The notes below the pieces were generated by a model. That model searched no databases, had not been told where the DNA came from, and saw only the letters and a program-made list of their open reading frames with translations. The translations under genes were made by a program, and so were the position numbers. From contig CAYPYN010000002.1 of assembly GCA_964415295.1 (NCBI GenBank), positions 434,001-498,000 on the forward strand: 64,000 nt of DNA, in the 5' to 3' direction. The stretch comes from SB21 sp964415295. Lineage in GTDB: Bacteria > CLD3 > SB21. Numbering within the stretch: the first letter of the stretch is position 1; each line of letters opens with the position of its first letter. This document shows positions 50,804 through 60,477 of the stretch, piece after piece.

Positions 50804-53203
50804 TTACTCATATTTCAAAGCCTCGACCGGATTGGCCGTTGCCGCCTTCACGGCCTGATATCCCACCGTGACCAGGGCAATGACCAATGCGACCACCGAT
50901 GACAGGACTAATGTCCCCGTCTCAACCTCGGTATGGTAGGCGAATACGCTTAACCACTGATTCATACTATAATATGACACCAACCACGCAATGGCGCTGG
51001 CTACTAAGACAAATTTGACAAACTCACGGGAGACCATTGCCACGATATTCCACACCGACGCTCCGAGCACTTTGCGGATGCCGATCTCCTTGGTCCGCTG
51101 TTCTGTCATGAATGATGCCAGACCCAATAAACCCAAACAGGCGATGAAAATCGACAAAGCGGCAAAAAAACCGAATACCGTCCCAAGCTTTTCTTCGCTT
51201 CGGTAAAGCTGCTCCATTCGTTCGTCAACGAAGCTATATTCAAACGGATAATCCGGACGGTATTCCTGCCATATCGATTGAAGATAAGCCAAAGTGGCCG
51301 GTATGTTATCCGATCGGATCCGCACTGTTATTTTATGGAGCGACGAAGTGGATATTCGCATCATAATAGGCGCGATCTCCTGATGCAAAGATTCAAAGTG
51401 GAAGTCCTTCAGAACACCGACGATAAAACCGTTCCTATCACCATATTTAAAAGGCTGACCGATGGCTTCATCGGCGGACTTCCATCCGAGCATGTGAACG
51501 GCCTTTTCATTGATGATGAAGGCTTTGGTCGAATCGCTTGCCAAGGATTTTTGAAAGTTCCTCCCGGCGGCAAGAGGCATGGCAAATGTGGGGATATAAT
51601 CATGATCTATGTTCAGACTTCCGATGCGAAAAGTCACATTCTCCGCTATACCGTTTCTGATAATCTGAGCACTCCCTGCATCCAATAATCGGTCGGACGG
51701 TATGCGTTTAGCTGCCGATACGTTTACGATATTTGAATTCGAGAGTAGTTTGCTTTTGAATGTTTCCAGGTTCTTAATCATTTCCGGACTGCTGGGTAAA
51801 ACCAACAGATGCTCTTTGTCGAATCCGAGATCTTTTTTACGGATGAATTCCAATTGATTATACACAACACCCATCGAGATCATGAGTATGATGGATACCG
51901 AGAATTGAAGAACGACCAGAGAAGCCCGCAGGCGGCTCTTGGTGCCGGAACGGGTCTTGGAGTTTTGCACAATCGTAATCGGCCGAAATCGGGTAAGATA
52001 GAAAGCAGGATAACTTCCGGTCAGCAGACCTATGATGAACGTCATCAGCAATACAAGAGGAATGCTCCACACGTTGATAAAAGACTCCAGCTCCAAACTG
52101 CGTCCGACAAATGAATTAAAGAACGGTAATGTTAATTCGACGAGAACAACCGCAATGGCCATGGCTATAAAAGTAACCAGCAGCGATTCGCCGATGAATT
52201 GGCGGATCAATTGGTTCCTTTCAGCGCCCAGAATTTTACGCATGCCAACCTCTTTGGCTCGCCGCGAAGACCGAGCCGTTGCCAGATTGACATAATTAAT
52301 ACATGCGATGATCAATACAAATAACGCTACTGCGGACAACACATAGATATAAGCTATATCACTGTTCTCCCCGATCTCTGAATTCAGATGCGAATACAGG
52401 TGGATCGATGCGATCGGCTGCATATGGAGCTTGGTATATTGACGCGGCTTCATCCCTTCTTTTTCGGGCATATGCCTGTCCAGGAAATTCGGAAACTTTT
52501 TTTCGATAGCTTCCGGCGTCTCACCTTCTTTGAGAAGGACGTAGGTCGAATAATTGTTGCTCCCCCAACTGTCCAAAAGACCGGAACCTTCCAAAGTGAC
52601 AAAGGAACCCAGCAAATCAAAATGAAAATGAGAATTGGGCGGTGAATCTTCAATCAGTCCGGTGACTTTCAGATTCCTTTCACGCTCATAGGTCAACGAG
52701 AGTCCTACCGGATCCTTGTCTCCGAAGTATTTCTGCGCCGTCGACCGCGTCAGAACCACTGAGTTCGGCTCAGACAAAGCCGTGCGGGCATCACCTGAAA
52801 TCCACCGGGTCGTAAAAACGTCAAAAAAATGTTTATCCGCCCACAAAAATCTATCTTCATTAAAGAAACGGTTGTTGCTGCCGATCAGCGCCCCGTTATC
52901 GGAATAAAATCGAGTCACATGTTCAAATTCAGGAAAGTCCTCCCTAAATAACGGCGCAAATTTCGACGAGATCGGCCCGAGTCTTAAATTGGTCGTTCCA
53001 TCCGGGTTGTTAAACTCCCTCCAGACACGGTAGATACGGTCCGAATTAACATGATAGCGGTCATAGCTGAGTTCGAATAGAATGTACATCGTGATGAGCA
53101 GACAGCTGGCCAGGCCGATGGAAAGACCCATGACATTGATGGCGGAGTACATCTTCTGCTTGGACAAGCTTCGGAAAGCAATCTTCAGGTAGTTTCTTAA
53201 CAT
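50804..53203 (-). CDS. Duplicated FtsX/MacB-type ABC permease, array copy 3
   Basis: 799 residues. The first FtsX domain contains RRAKEVGMRKILGAERNQLIR near 315, the second RTKEIGIRKVLGASVWNI near 710; it ends TANPVEALKYE. The start ATG has only a weak GGAT upstream. The N-terminal LSIGLASCLLI helix and the internal KKDLGFDKEHLLVLP segment at the start of the second half recur in the other copies. Confidence 0.92.
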   Translation of the reverse strand: MLRNYLKIAFRSLSKQKMYSAINVMGLSIGLASCLLITMYILFELSYDRYHVNSDRIYRVWREFNNPDGTTNLRLGPISSKFAPLFREDFPEFEHVTRFYSDNGALIGSNNRFFNEDRFLWADKHFFDVFTTRWISGDARTALSEPNSVVLTRSTAQKYFGDKDPVGLSLTYERERNLKVTGLIEDSPPNSHFHFDLLGSFVTLEGSGLLDSWGSNNYSTYVLLKEGETPEAIEKKFPNFLDRHMPEKEGMKPRQYTKLHMQPIASIHLYSHLNSEIGENSDIAYIYVLSAVALFVLIIACINYVNLATARSSRRAKEVGMRKILGAERNQLIRQFIGESLLVTFIAMAIAVVLVELTLPFFNSFVGRSLELESFINVWSIPLVLLMTFIIGLLTGSYPAFYLTRFRPITIVQNSKTRSGTKSRLRASLVVLQFSVSIILMISMGVVYNQLEFIRKKDLGFDKEHLLVLPSSPEMIKNLETFKSKLLSNSNIVNVSAAKRIPSDRLLDAGSAQIIRNGIAENVTFRIGSLNIDHDYIPTFAMPLAAGRNFQKSLASDSTKAFIINEKAVHMLGWKSADEAIGQPFKYGDRNGFIVGVLKDFHFESLHQEIAPIMMRISTSSLHKITVRIRSDNIPATLAYLQSIWQEYRPDYPFEYSFVDERMEQLYRSEEKLGTVFGFFAALSIFIACLGLLGLASFMTEQRTKEIGIRKVLGASVWNIVAMVSREFVKFVLVASAIAWLVSYYSMNQWLSVFAYHTEVETGTLVLSSVVALVIALVTVGYQAVKAATANPVEALKYE

Positions 53204-53239
53204 AATTTATCCGTTGGTTTATACCATTTGAATATTACA

Positions 53240-55639
53240 TCACTCGTACTTCAGCGCTTCCACAGGGTTAGCCGTCGCCGCTTTGACGGCCTGGAGGCTT
53301 ACCGTCAAGAGGGCTATCAGAATCGCCGCAATACCGGATGCGGCGAATATGCTCAAATTCAAATCGATGCGGTAAGCAAAATTCTGCAACCATGAATTCA
53401 TAAAATAGTACGCCAGCGGCCAGGCGATCGCATTAGATATCAAGACCCATTTCAAGAATTCTTTGGACAAAAGCATGACAATGCCGCCGACCGAAGCGCC
53501 TAATACCTTACGAATGCCGATCTCTTTAGTACGCTGTTCCGCAGTATAGGCGGCCAAACCGAGAAGGCCAAGACAGGCTACGAGGATCGCCAATACGGCA
53601 AAGATTCCGACGATCTTTGAAACACGCTGTTCTGCGCGGTAGAGCGCGTCGAATTGCTCATCTAGAAACTTGTAAACAAAAGGCTGGCCGGCCTGGAACT
53701 GGTTCCACACTTTTTCGATAGACGCGATGGTCGCGGGGATATTATTGGCGCTAATCCGAACAGCCGCAATAGAACCTCTGTTTTCCGGAAGTATGATCAG
53801 CGGCTGTATGGCCTGGTGAAGCGATTGGAAATTGAAATCCTTGACTACGCCAATGACCCTAAGGGGTTTATCCTCGCTGAAACGATAGACCGCTTGACTC
53901 GTTGGATTGGTCAATCCGAGGATCTTTACAGCGGCTTCGTTGAGGATGACCGCCGTCGAGTCCGTGGCAAAGGCATTGGAAAAATCTCTTCCATCCGACA
54001 TTTCTACTTTCAGCGTTTTAACAAAATCATAATCGGAACGGATCGTCCACAGCAGTCTCGGATCGTTCTGTTGTCCTTCGGTATAGAACGCCGTATTACC
54101 GATATCCTGGCCCGGCACGCCGTTGGCCACGGTCGCATGCTCCACACCGTCCACCGTCAGCAGCGATTGTTTGAAACTTTGCCTTTGATCACGCATCAGC
54201 CAGATGTTTTCTACGATCAGTACATGTTCCTTCTCAAATCCCATGCGCTTACTTTGGACATAATCGATCTGCCCGCGAATGACCAGCGTTCCTATGATCA
54301 GAGCCACGGATACGGAGAATTGGCCAACCACCAGTATGCTGCGCAAAATGCGTCCTTTAGCGCCGCCTGCCAGTTTGCCCTTGAGCACCATGATAGGATC
54401 GAACGCCGAAAGATAGAACGCAGGATAACTCCCGGCTAATAGTCCGACCAACAAAGACAATATCAGAAGCGCGATCAGCACCAAAGGATTGGTCAATAAA
54501 TTGATCTCCAGCGTTTTCCCAGACAGATCGTTAAAAGCGGGCAGAAAGAGTTCGGATAGTCCGACGGCGATCATCATGGCCAGCAATGTGATCAGGACCG
54601 ATTCGGTAAGGAACATGTGGATCAGCTGGGTTTTCATGGAACCCAAAGCCTTACGAACGCCTACCTCTTTGGCGCGATTTGCGGAGCGCGCCGTAGCCAG
54701 ATTCATGAAATTGATGCAGGCGATCACCAATATAAAAAAGGCAATGACGGAAAAGATGTACACATAAAGGATGTTTCCGTTAGGCTCGATCTCTCCTTCC
54801 AGCCCGGAATACAGGTGAATACTGGTTACCGGCTGAAAAACATAATTGTAAGCGCCGCCGTTCTTGAACCACTCTTCCATGGTGATACCGACAATTTTTT
54901 TAAGCTGCGGGCCGGCGTATTTTAAGACCAGACCTTGAATTTTGGATTGAAAGGATTCAAAACTGTTTGCGTCTTTGAGTTTGACGTAGGTCCAGTTATT
55001 GTTGGACAGCCATTCATCATCCCGGCTTTCTTCCCGCGAATTGAAAGAAGCTAGAAAATCGTAGTGGATATGAGATTGGGGCGGTACGTTCTTGAACACG
55101 CCCGTGATCTTGTAATCCACCCGTCCATCCGTGTTGAGTACTTTGCCCATCGGGTCATCTTTACCAAAATATTTTTCCGCCATTTTTTCGCTGATAATGA
55201 CCGAGAATGGCTCGGTCAGAGCCTTCTCGGAATTCCCTTGGATCAAGGGAATCGTAAATACGCGAAATACGGAAGAGTCCGCGTGTAAGAATTTTTCTTC
55301 GTTGAAAATCTTATCGCCGAGACGGATCGTGAAGTTACCGGCATGATGAAAGCGTGTACTGGCCTCTACTTCGGGTATCTCCCTCGCCAACGTGGCGGCC
55401 AGTGGCGTACACGTATTTGTAGCATTGAGTTCTTTCCCGTTAATCCTCGCCGCTATAGTCGCACGGTAAATACGATCCGCATCCGTATGATATTTATCGT
55501 ACTGAAGTTCGTCCAAAACGTATATCACGATTAAAAGACAGGCGGCCAAACCAACGGAAAGTCCGAGAATATTGATCAGTGAATACGTTTTGTGTTTAAG
55601 AAGATTTCTTATCGCTATTTTGATATAGTTGCGAAGCAT
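53240..55639 (-). CDS. Duplicated FtsX/MacB-type ABC permease, array copy 4
   Basis: 799 residues, AAGGAAG before ATG. First FtsX domain with NRAKEVGVRKALGSMKTQL near 315, second with RTKEIGIRKVLGASVGGIV near 710; ends TANPVEALKYE. The second half begins KRMGFEKEHVLIVEN. Closely resembles copies 3 and 6 in the FtsX cores while the periplasmic domains differ, as expected if each copy has its own partner. Confidence 0.92.
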   Translation of the reverse strand: MLRNYIKIAIRNLLKHKTYSLINILGLSVGLAACLLIVIYVLDELQYDKYHTDADRIYRATIAARINGKELNATNTCTPLAATLAREIPEVEASTRFHHAGNFTIRLGDKIFNEEKFLHADSSVFRVFTIPLIQGNSEKALTEPFSVIISEKMAEKYFGKDDPMGKVLNTDGRVDYKITGVFKNVPPQSHIHYDFLASFNSREESRDDEWLSNNNWTYVKLKDANSFESFQSKIQGLVLKYAGPQLKKIVGITMEEWFKNGGAYNYVFQPVTSIHLYSGLEGEIEPNGNILYVYIFSVIAFFILVIACINFMNLATARSANRAKEVGVRKALGSMKTQLIHMFLTESVLITLLAMMIAVGLSELFLPAFNDLSGKTLEINLLTNPLVLIALLILSLLVGLLAGSYPAFYLSAFDPIMVLKGKLAGGAKGRILRSILVVGQFSVSVALIIGTLVIRGQIDYVQSKRMGFEKEHVLIVENIWLMRDQRQSFKQSLLTVDGVEHATVANGVPGQDIGNTAFYTEGQQNDPRLLWTIRSDYDFVKTLKVEMSDGRDFSNAFATDSTAVILNEAAVKILGLTNPTSQAVYRFSEDKPLRVIGVVKDFNFQSLHQAIQPLIILPENRGSIAAVRISANNIPATIASIEKVWNQFQAGQPFVYKFLDEQFDALYRAEQRVSKIVGIFAVLAILVACLGLLGLAAYTAEQRTKEIGIRKVLGASVGGIVMLLSKEFLKWVLISNAIAWPLAYYFMNSWLQNFAYRIDLNLSIFAASGIAAILIALLTVSLQAVKAATANPVEALKYE

Positions 55640-55687
55640 GTCTTTTCTTCCTTATTCAATCTATTTTAGAATTCTTATTACGGATCC

Positions 55688-58057
55688 TTATTCGTAGCGA
55701 AGAGATTGTACAGGATTCGCCCAGGCCACTTTCCATACCCGCATTCCGATCGTCATTATGCCGAGAATGAAGACAGCCATATTCGCCGCAACCAGCGCAA
55801 CCACGGTAACTTCAACATGGTAACGATAAATACTGTCGAGCAACGCATGCGTTGCGAAATATCCTGCAACATCAGCGATGAAGGAGGCGATCACCAGGAG
55901 AAGGACAAAATCCGTATTCATCATCCTGAATATCTGAAGTTCCGTGGCTCCTAACACTTTACGAATTCCGATCTCTTTGGTTCTCCGCACAATATTGAGA
56001 GATACGAGTGCGGACAGACCCATCCCGGAAATTACGACCGCCATCAAAGCAACGCATAAAAAGACCATCTTAATACCGCTGCTGATATTGGCCGGCTCTT
56101 CGGTTCGCGTCTGATGGTATACCGCTTCGAAAGGCAATTCAGGAAATAGTTTTTTCCATGTTGTTTCGATCGAGCCCATGGCCTCCATAAGACGGTCAGC
56201 ATTCGCCCGAACTACAGCAAATTGGTAATTGGTTTCCGGAGTGGCGATTAATATGGTCGGCAGTATCGGGAAAAAAGGTCCGCGAATATAAATGTCTTCA
56301 ATCACTCCAATGACCCGGCAAGTGACGGAATCGATCGTCAGGGTTTTTCCAATGGGATTATCCCAACCTCGTTCGACAGCCATGGTTCGGTTGATCACGA
56401 CGGACTCCGAGAGGTCCGTCTTCAAGTTACGGTCATGGAATCTTCCTTCTGCCAATCGCAGTCCAAGAACTTCGGGATAACCCGGTCCGACATAAAGGAA
56501 TTCCGCTTCAAAATTCTTATCAGGCATTTTGATCTCACGCCTCCGTACGGAAAACGACAGGTGATTGCGGGAACCGGCCACATTCTCGATCAGTGGATTT
56601 TGGCGAAATTCGTTCTCCAGCGTGGGAAACATGGAACCGGTAGGCAACGGCACGACTATCAGACGATCTTCATCATACCCGAGATCAAGATTCTTTTGAT
56701 ACTCCGCATTCTGTGAGAACACTATACTGCCAACAACCCCTATCATGGAAATTGAGAATTGTATGGTAAGCATGACCCGAATGATCCAATTGGCTTTCAT
56801 TCTGGCCTGATGCCCCTGAAGAATGCTCGCGGGATTGTAGGAACTGATCACATAAGCCGGATATAATCCTCCGCCCAGTGCCGTTAGTCCGAGAAGAACA
56901 CCAAGGAATACGATCAAGCGGATATTCCAAGCATCCTCAATTGAAAAACGAATATGGATAAACAAGGCATTCCAGCCGGAAACTAATAACTCCGCTACAC
57001 CAAATGCGGCCACGAGCGCAAGAAAACACAGAATCAGGTTTTCAACCAGAAACTGAGCAATAAGCTGCCCGCGGGCACTTCCTAATACTTTTCTAATACC
57101 GATCTCTTTGAGTCTTCCGGCCGCAATGGCGAGTGACGTATTCATATAATTGAAGCAGGCCATTACCAAGAGGAGGATCGAAATAATGAATATCGAAATC
57201 CGCGCAGAAACCGGAGGTGGGTACTGCATATTATAACCGCGAAATTCCTCAGCCGCCAAGGCAATATCCTTAAGTGGAGTAAACACCAGGTGCGTAATGG
57301 CAAACCTTGGATTAGCCGATCGAACTCGGCCAACATATTCTGATTCACGGTTCTTTATAGCCTCAATCACACCAGGATCATCCACTTCAATGAATGTCGA
57401 AGCCGTGACATGAGCCCAATTGTTCGGTTCGTCGATCCCCATATCCACAAGAACTTCAGAGGAAATCAGAAAGCCAAAGTACAAACTGGAGTTTCTCGGA
57501 ATAGGTTTCAGAATGGCGGCAACCACGAAATCCCTTTTTCGGCCTTGATCATAAGTCAGAGTCAGCCGTTGGCCGACCGGATCATCATCGCCGAAGTATT
57601 TGACGGCCATTTCATGGGTCAGAAGAACGCTGTTCTTGTCCTTCAGAAAAGAAGCGTTGCCTTTTTCAAAACCAAAGCTGAACATGTCAAAGAAACCGTC
57701 GTCGGCATAGTGGACCGTTTCATTGAATACTTTATCCTTGTATCGAACGATAGAATTATTACCGGCATAACGAACCGCACGGCGTATTCCGTGAATGTCC
57801 GACACAAGCGCCGGGCCGAGAGGCAGCGGCGAAGCGGCAAATATCTGATCCCGCCCGGTCACTTCGCGCGTCGTCGCGACGTGATAGATCCGATCCACCT
57901 TTTCGTGGAATTGATCGAAATGATATCCGAATTCCCACGCAAGATATCCCATAATGCAGGCGCCAAGGGAAACACTGAGGCCGAACAAATTAACGAGCGT
58001 ATAGGTTTTTTTTCGAAATAAGTTTCGGAAAGCAACGATAAAAAAGTTCTTTATCAT
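55688..58057 (-). CDS. Duplicated FtsX/MacB-type ABC permease, array copy 5 (divergent)
   Basis: 789 residues. The most diverged member: the N-terminal helix reads LGACIMGYLAWEFG, the last FtsX motif is RRTKEIGIRKVLGATELQI and the end is WANPVQSLRYE instead of TANPVEALKYE. The first FtsX motif, GRLKEIGIRKVLGSARGQL near 320, is intact. Its start has GGTGA upstream. Gaps to its neighbours are 48 and 37 bases. Confidence 0.91.
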   Translation of the reverse strand: MIKNFFIVAFRNLFRKKTYTLVNLFGLSVSLGACIMGYLAWEFGYHFDQFHEKVDRIYHVATTREVTGRDQIFAASPLPLGPALVSDIHGIRRAVRYAGNNSIVRYKDKVFNETVHYADDGFFDMFSFGFEKGNASFLKDKNSVLLTHEMAVKYFGDDDPVGQRLTLTYDQGRKRDFVVAAILKPIPRNSSLYFGFLISSEVLVDMGIDEPNNWAHVTASTFIEVDDPGVIEAIKNRESEYVGRVRSANPRFAITHLVFTPLKDIALAAEEFRGYNMQYPPPVSARISIFIISILLLVMACFNYMNTSLAIAAGRLKEIGIRKVLGSARGQLIAQFLVENLILCFLALVAAFGVAELLVSGWNALFIHIRFSIEDAWNIRLIVFLGVLLGLTALGGGLYPAYVISSYNPASILQGHQARMKANWIIRVMLTIQFSISMIGVVGSIVFSQNAEYQKNLDLGYDEDRLIVVPLPTGSMFPTLENEFRQNPLIENVAGSRNHLSFSVRRREIKMPDKNFEAEFLYVGPGYPEVLGLRLAEGRFHDRNLKTDLSESVVINRTMAVERGWDNPIGKTLTIDSVTCRVIGVIEDIYIRGPFFPILPTILIATPETNYQFAVVRANADRLMEAMGSIETTWKKLFPELPFEAVYHQTRTEEPANISSGIKMVFLCVALMAVVISGMGLSALVSLNIVRRTKEIGIRKVLGATELQIFRMMNTDFVLLLVIASFIADVAGYFATHALLDSIYRYHVEVTVVALVAANMAVFILGIMTIGMRVWKVAWANPVQSLRYE

Positions 58058-58094
58058 AAATCACCGTTTAACTGTTTAATACATCCAGTAAGTA

Positions 58095-60452
58095 TTATTC
58101 ATACTTCAATGCCTCGATCGGATTGGCCGTCGCCGCTTTGATGGCGCGATAACTGACTGTGATTACGGCTATAAGAACGGACACCACACCCGCCACCACA
58201 AAAACATCCGCCCCCAGTTCAACCCGATACGCAAAATCATTCAGCCAGCTCTGTAAAGCAAAAAAAGCTACCGGCGCCGCGATCATATTGGCTATCAGCA
58301 CCAGAAGAACAAAATCTTTGGTTAAAAGCATGACGATCCCGCTGACCGATGCGCCCATGACCTTGCGGATCCCGATCTCTTTGGAACGCTGCTCCGCGTT
58401 GAACGATGCGAGCCCCAGTAATCCCAGGCACGAGATCAGCACGGCTACGGCCGCAAAGAAATTCGCCAGAACGCCGGTCACTCTTTCGCTGTTGTACATC
58501 CTTTCAAAATTCTCATCCAGGAATTTGTATTCCAGCGGGTACGCGGGGTTGTATTGGCGGAGCGCCTTTTCGATCACTTCGACCGCTTCGCGCGAGCGGC
58601 CGTTGGCCGTCTTAATGAAGAGCGTACCGTAATCAAAATTATAATCGTAACGTACTACCAGCGGCTCAATGCCCAAATGCATGGTCACATTATGAAAATC
58701 TCCCACTACGCCGATCACAGGGCCTTCGGTTCCCTGCGATTTGATCACCCGGCCGATCGGATTATCGAGACGCATGCGCCGGACCGCTTCTTCATTTAGA
58801 ACGAATCCGGAAGTGTCCGAAGGAAATTCCGGAGAAAATTCCCGACCCTCTTTCATCACCGCACCCATCGTTTTAAAAAAATCGTACTGCACCGATAGGA
58901 TCTGAAAAAGGATCTTATCTTCTTCAGGAATTCCGGGCCAACTGACGCTGGATGTGGAGTTCCCAATGGATAACGGATTCTGGCTTCCGGCTGTCACAGA
59001 CATAATGGAGGATGACGACATCAAGGTGCGTTTGATCGGCTCGTAGTTCTTGACCATATCACCCTCTAAATTAATGCAAACGACATTCTCACGATCCATA
59101 CCGAGATTCTTGTTAAGAATGAACTGGATCTGCCGGTAAACCATGATCGTGGATAGGATCAGCACCGTGGCCACAAAGAACTGGAATACCACGAGGCCTT
59201 TGCGAAGCGACACCGTAGACGAATGAAGGCGGAACGTTCCCTTCAATACGCTGATGGTGTCAAATGAAGAAAGGAAGAAAGCCGGATAACTTCCCGCAAT
59301 AAACCCCGTTAAGAGAACCAAAACCAGCATTCCACCCCACAACAAGGGATCTGAAAACTGTAAAGAGATATTCTTTTCCGTGATCTGATTGAATGTCGGC
59401 AGCAACAGTTCGACCACACCGACCGCCATCGCCGCCGCTAAAAAGGCCATCAGAATGGATTCTCCTAAAAATTGCCTGATTAAGGATAACCTGGGAGCGC
59501 CGATGGCTTTACGCACGCCGACTTCTTTGGCCCGGCGTGCGGATTGTGCCGTGGCCAGGTTCATAAAATTCACGCACGCGATGATGAGAATAAAACCGGC
59601 CACGATAGTAAATAGCCACACATACTGAATTCTTCCTTCACCGCGTTTACCGTTGCTGAAATCCGAATGAAGATACATTTCGGTATACGGTTGAAGGAAT
59701 AAAGTGGTGACCGCTTTGGGTTCGTGCGACTTGATTACTCCCTCGATCTTCGATTCCACAACAGACTGGGTGGCGCCTTCGTCCAGCAGAATATAGGTGC
59801 GGGGCGCGTTATTTCCCCACTCTCTCAACCAGGTGTTGTTGGCCACCAGATCCTCAAACGGCATGACAAAATCAAATGTCAGAGAGGAGTTTTTCGGAAT
59901 ATCTTTCATAACGCCGGTCACAAGGTAATCGGTCTTTGCATCGATACGGATCTGTTTCCCCAAAGCCGACTCATGGTTAAAATACTTTTTTGCCAGCGTC
60001 GCAGAAATGACCACAGAGTGGGGTTCGTTAAGCACCGTCCGTGGGTCCCCTTCGATGAGCGGGAAGGAGAATATCTGAAAGAGTTCCGTATCGACGTATT
60101 TACCATTTTCTTTAAAGGATTTATCGCCTACCTGGAATAACTTGGATTCACCCCACGAAACCCGCGCCGCTTTTTTGATCTCCGGGAATTTTTCAACAAG
60201 ATCTTTCGCCAAAGGGCCCGGCGTAGCTGAGGTTGTGAATACCGTTCCGTCGGCATAATGCTGATCCTCCAAAATGCGATACAGACGATCACCATTTTCA
60301 TGGAACCCATCGAACATGATCTCGTCGCGGACATACAATAGGATAAACAGACACACGACCAATCCGACCATAAGCCCGGAGACGTTGACCAGCGTGTAGC
60401 CTTTTTGCCTCACCAGATTGCGAATGGCGATCTTGAAGTAATTTTTTAACAT
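58095..60452 (-). CDS. Duplicated FtsX/MacB-type ABC permease, array copy 6
   Basis: 785 residues, GGGAG before ATG. First FtsX domain with RRAKEVGVRKAIGAPRLSL near 310, second with QRSKEIGIRKVMGASVSGIV near 695; ends TANPIEALKYE. Gaps of 37 and 25 bases to the neighbours. The internal hinge LNKNLGMDRENVVCINLEGD marks the start of the second periplasmic domain. Confidence 0.92.
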   Translation of the reverse strand: MLKNYFKIAIRNLVRQKGYTLVNVSGLMVGLVVCLFILLYVRDEIMFDGFHENGDRLYRILEDQHYADGTVFTTSATPGPLAKDLVEKFPEIKKAARVSWGESKLFQVGDKSFKENGKYVDTELFQIFSFPLIEGDPRTVLNEPHSVVISATLAKKYFNHESALGKQIRIDAKTDYLVTGVMKDIPKNSSLTFDFVMPFEDLVANNTWLREWGNNAPRTYILLDEGATQSVVESKIEGVIKSHEPKAVTTLFLQPYTEMYLHSDFSNGKRGEGRIQYVWLFTIVAGFILIIACVNFMNLATAQSARRAKEVGVRKAIGAPRLSLIRQFLGESILMAFLAAAMAVGVVELLLPTFNQITEKNISLQFSDPLLWGGMLVLVLLTGFIAGSYPAFFLSSFDTISVLKGTFRLHSSTVSLRKGLVVFQFFVATVLILSTIMVYRQIQFILNKNLGMDRENVVCINLEGDMVKNYEPIKRTLMSSSSIMSVTAGSQNPLSIGNSTSSVSWPGIPEEDKILFQILSVQYDFFKTMGAVMKEGREFSPEFPSDTSGFVLNEEAVRRMRLDNPIGRVIKSQGTEGPVIGVVGDFHNVTMHLGIEPLVVRYDYNFDYGTLFIKTANGRSREAVEVIEKALRQYNPAYPLEYKFLDENFERMYNSERVTGVLANFFAAVAVLISCLGLLGLASFNAEQRSKEIGIRKVMGASVSGIVMLLTKDFVLLVLIANMIAAPVAFFALQSWLNDFAYRVELGADVFVVAGVVSVLIAVITVSYRAIKAATANPIEALKYE

Positions 60453-60477
60453 GTAACACTCCCGTCCATTTTTTCAA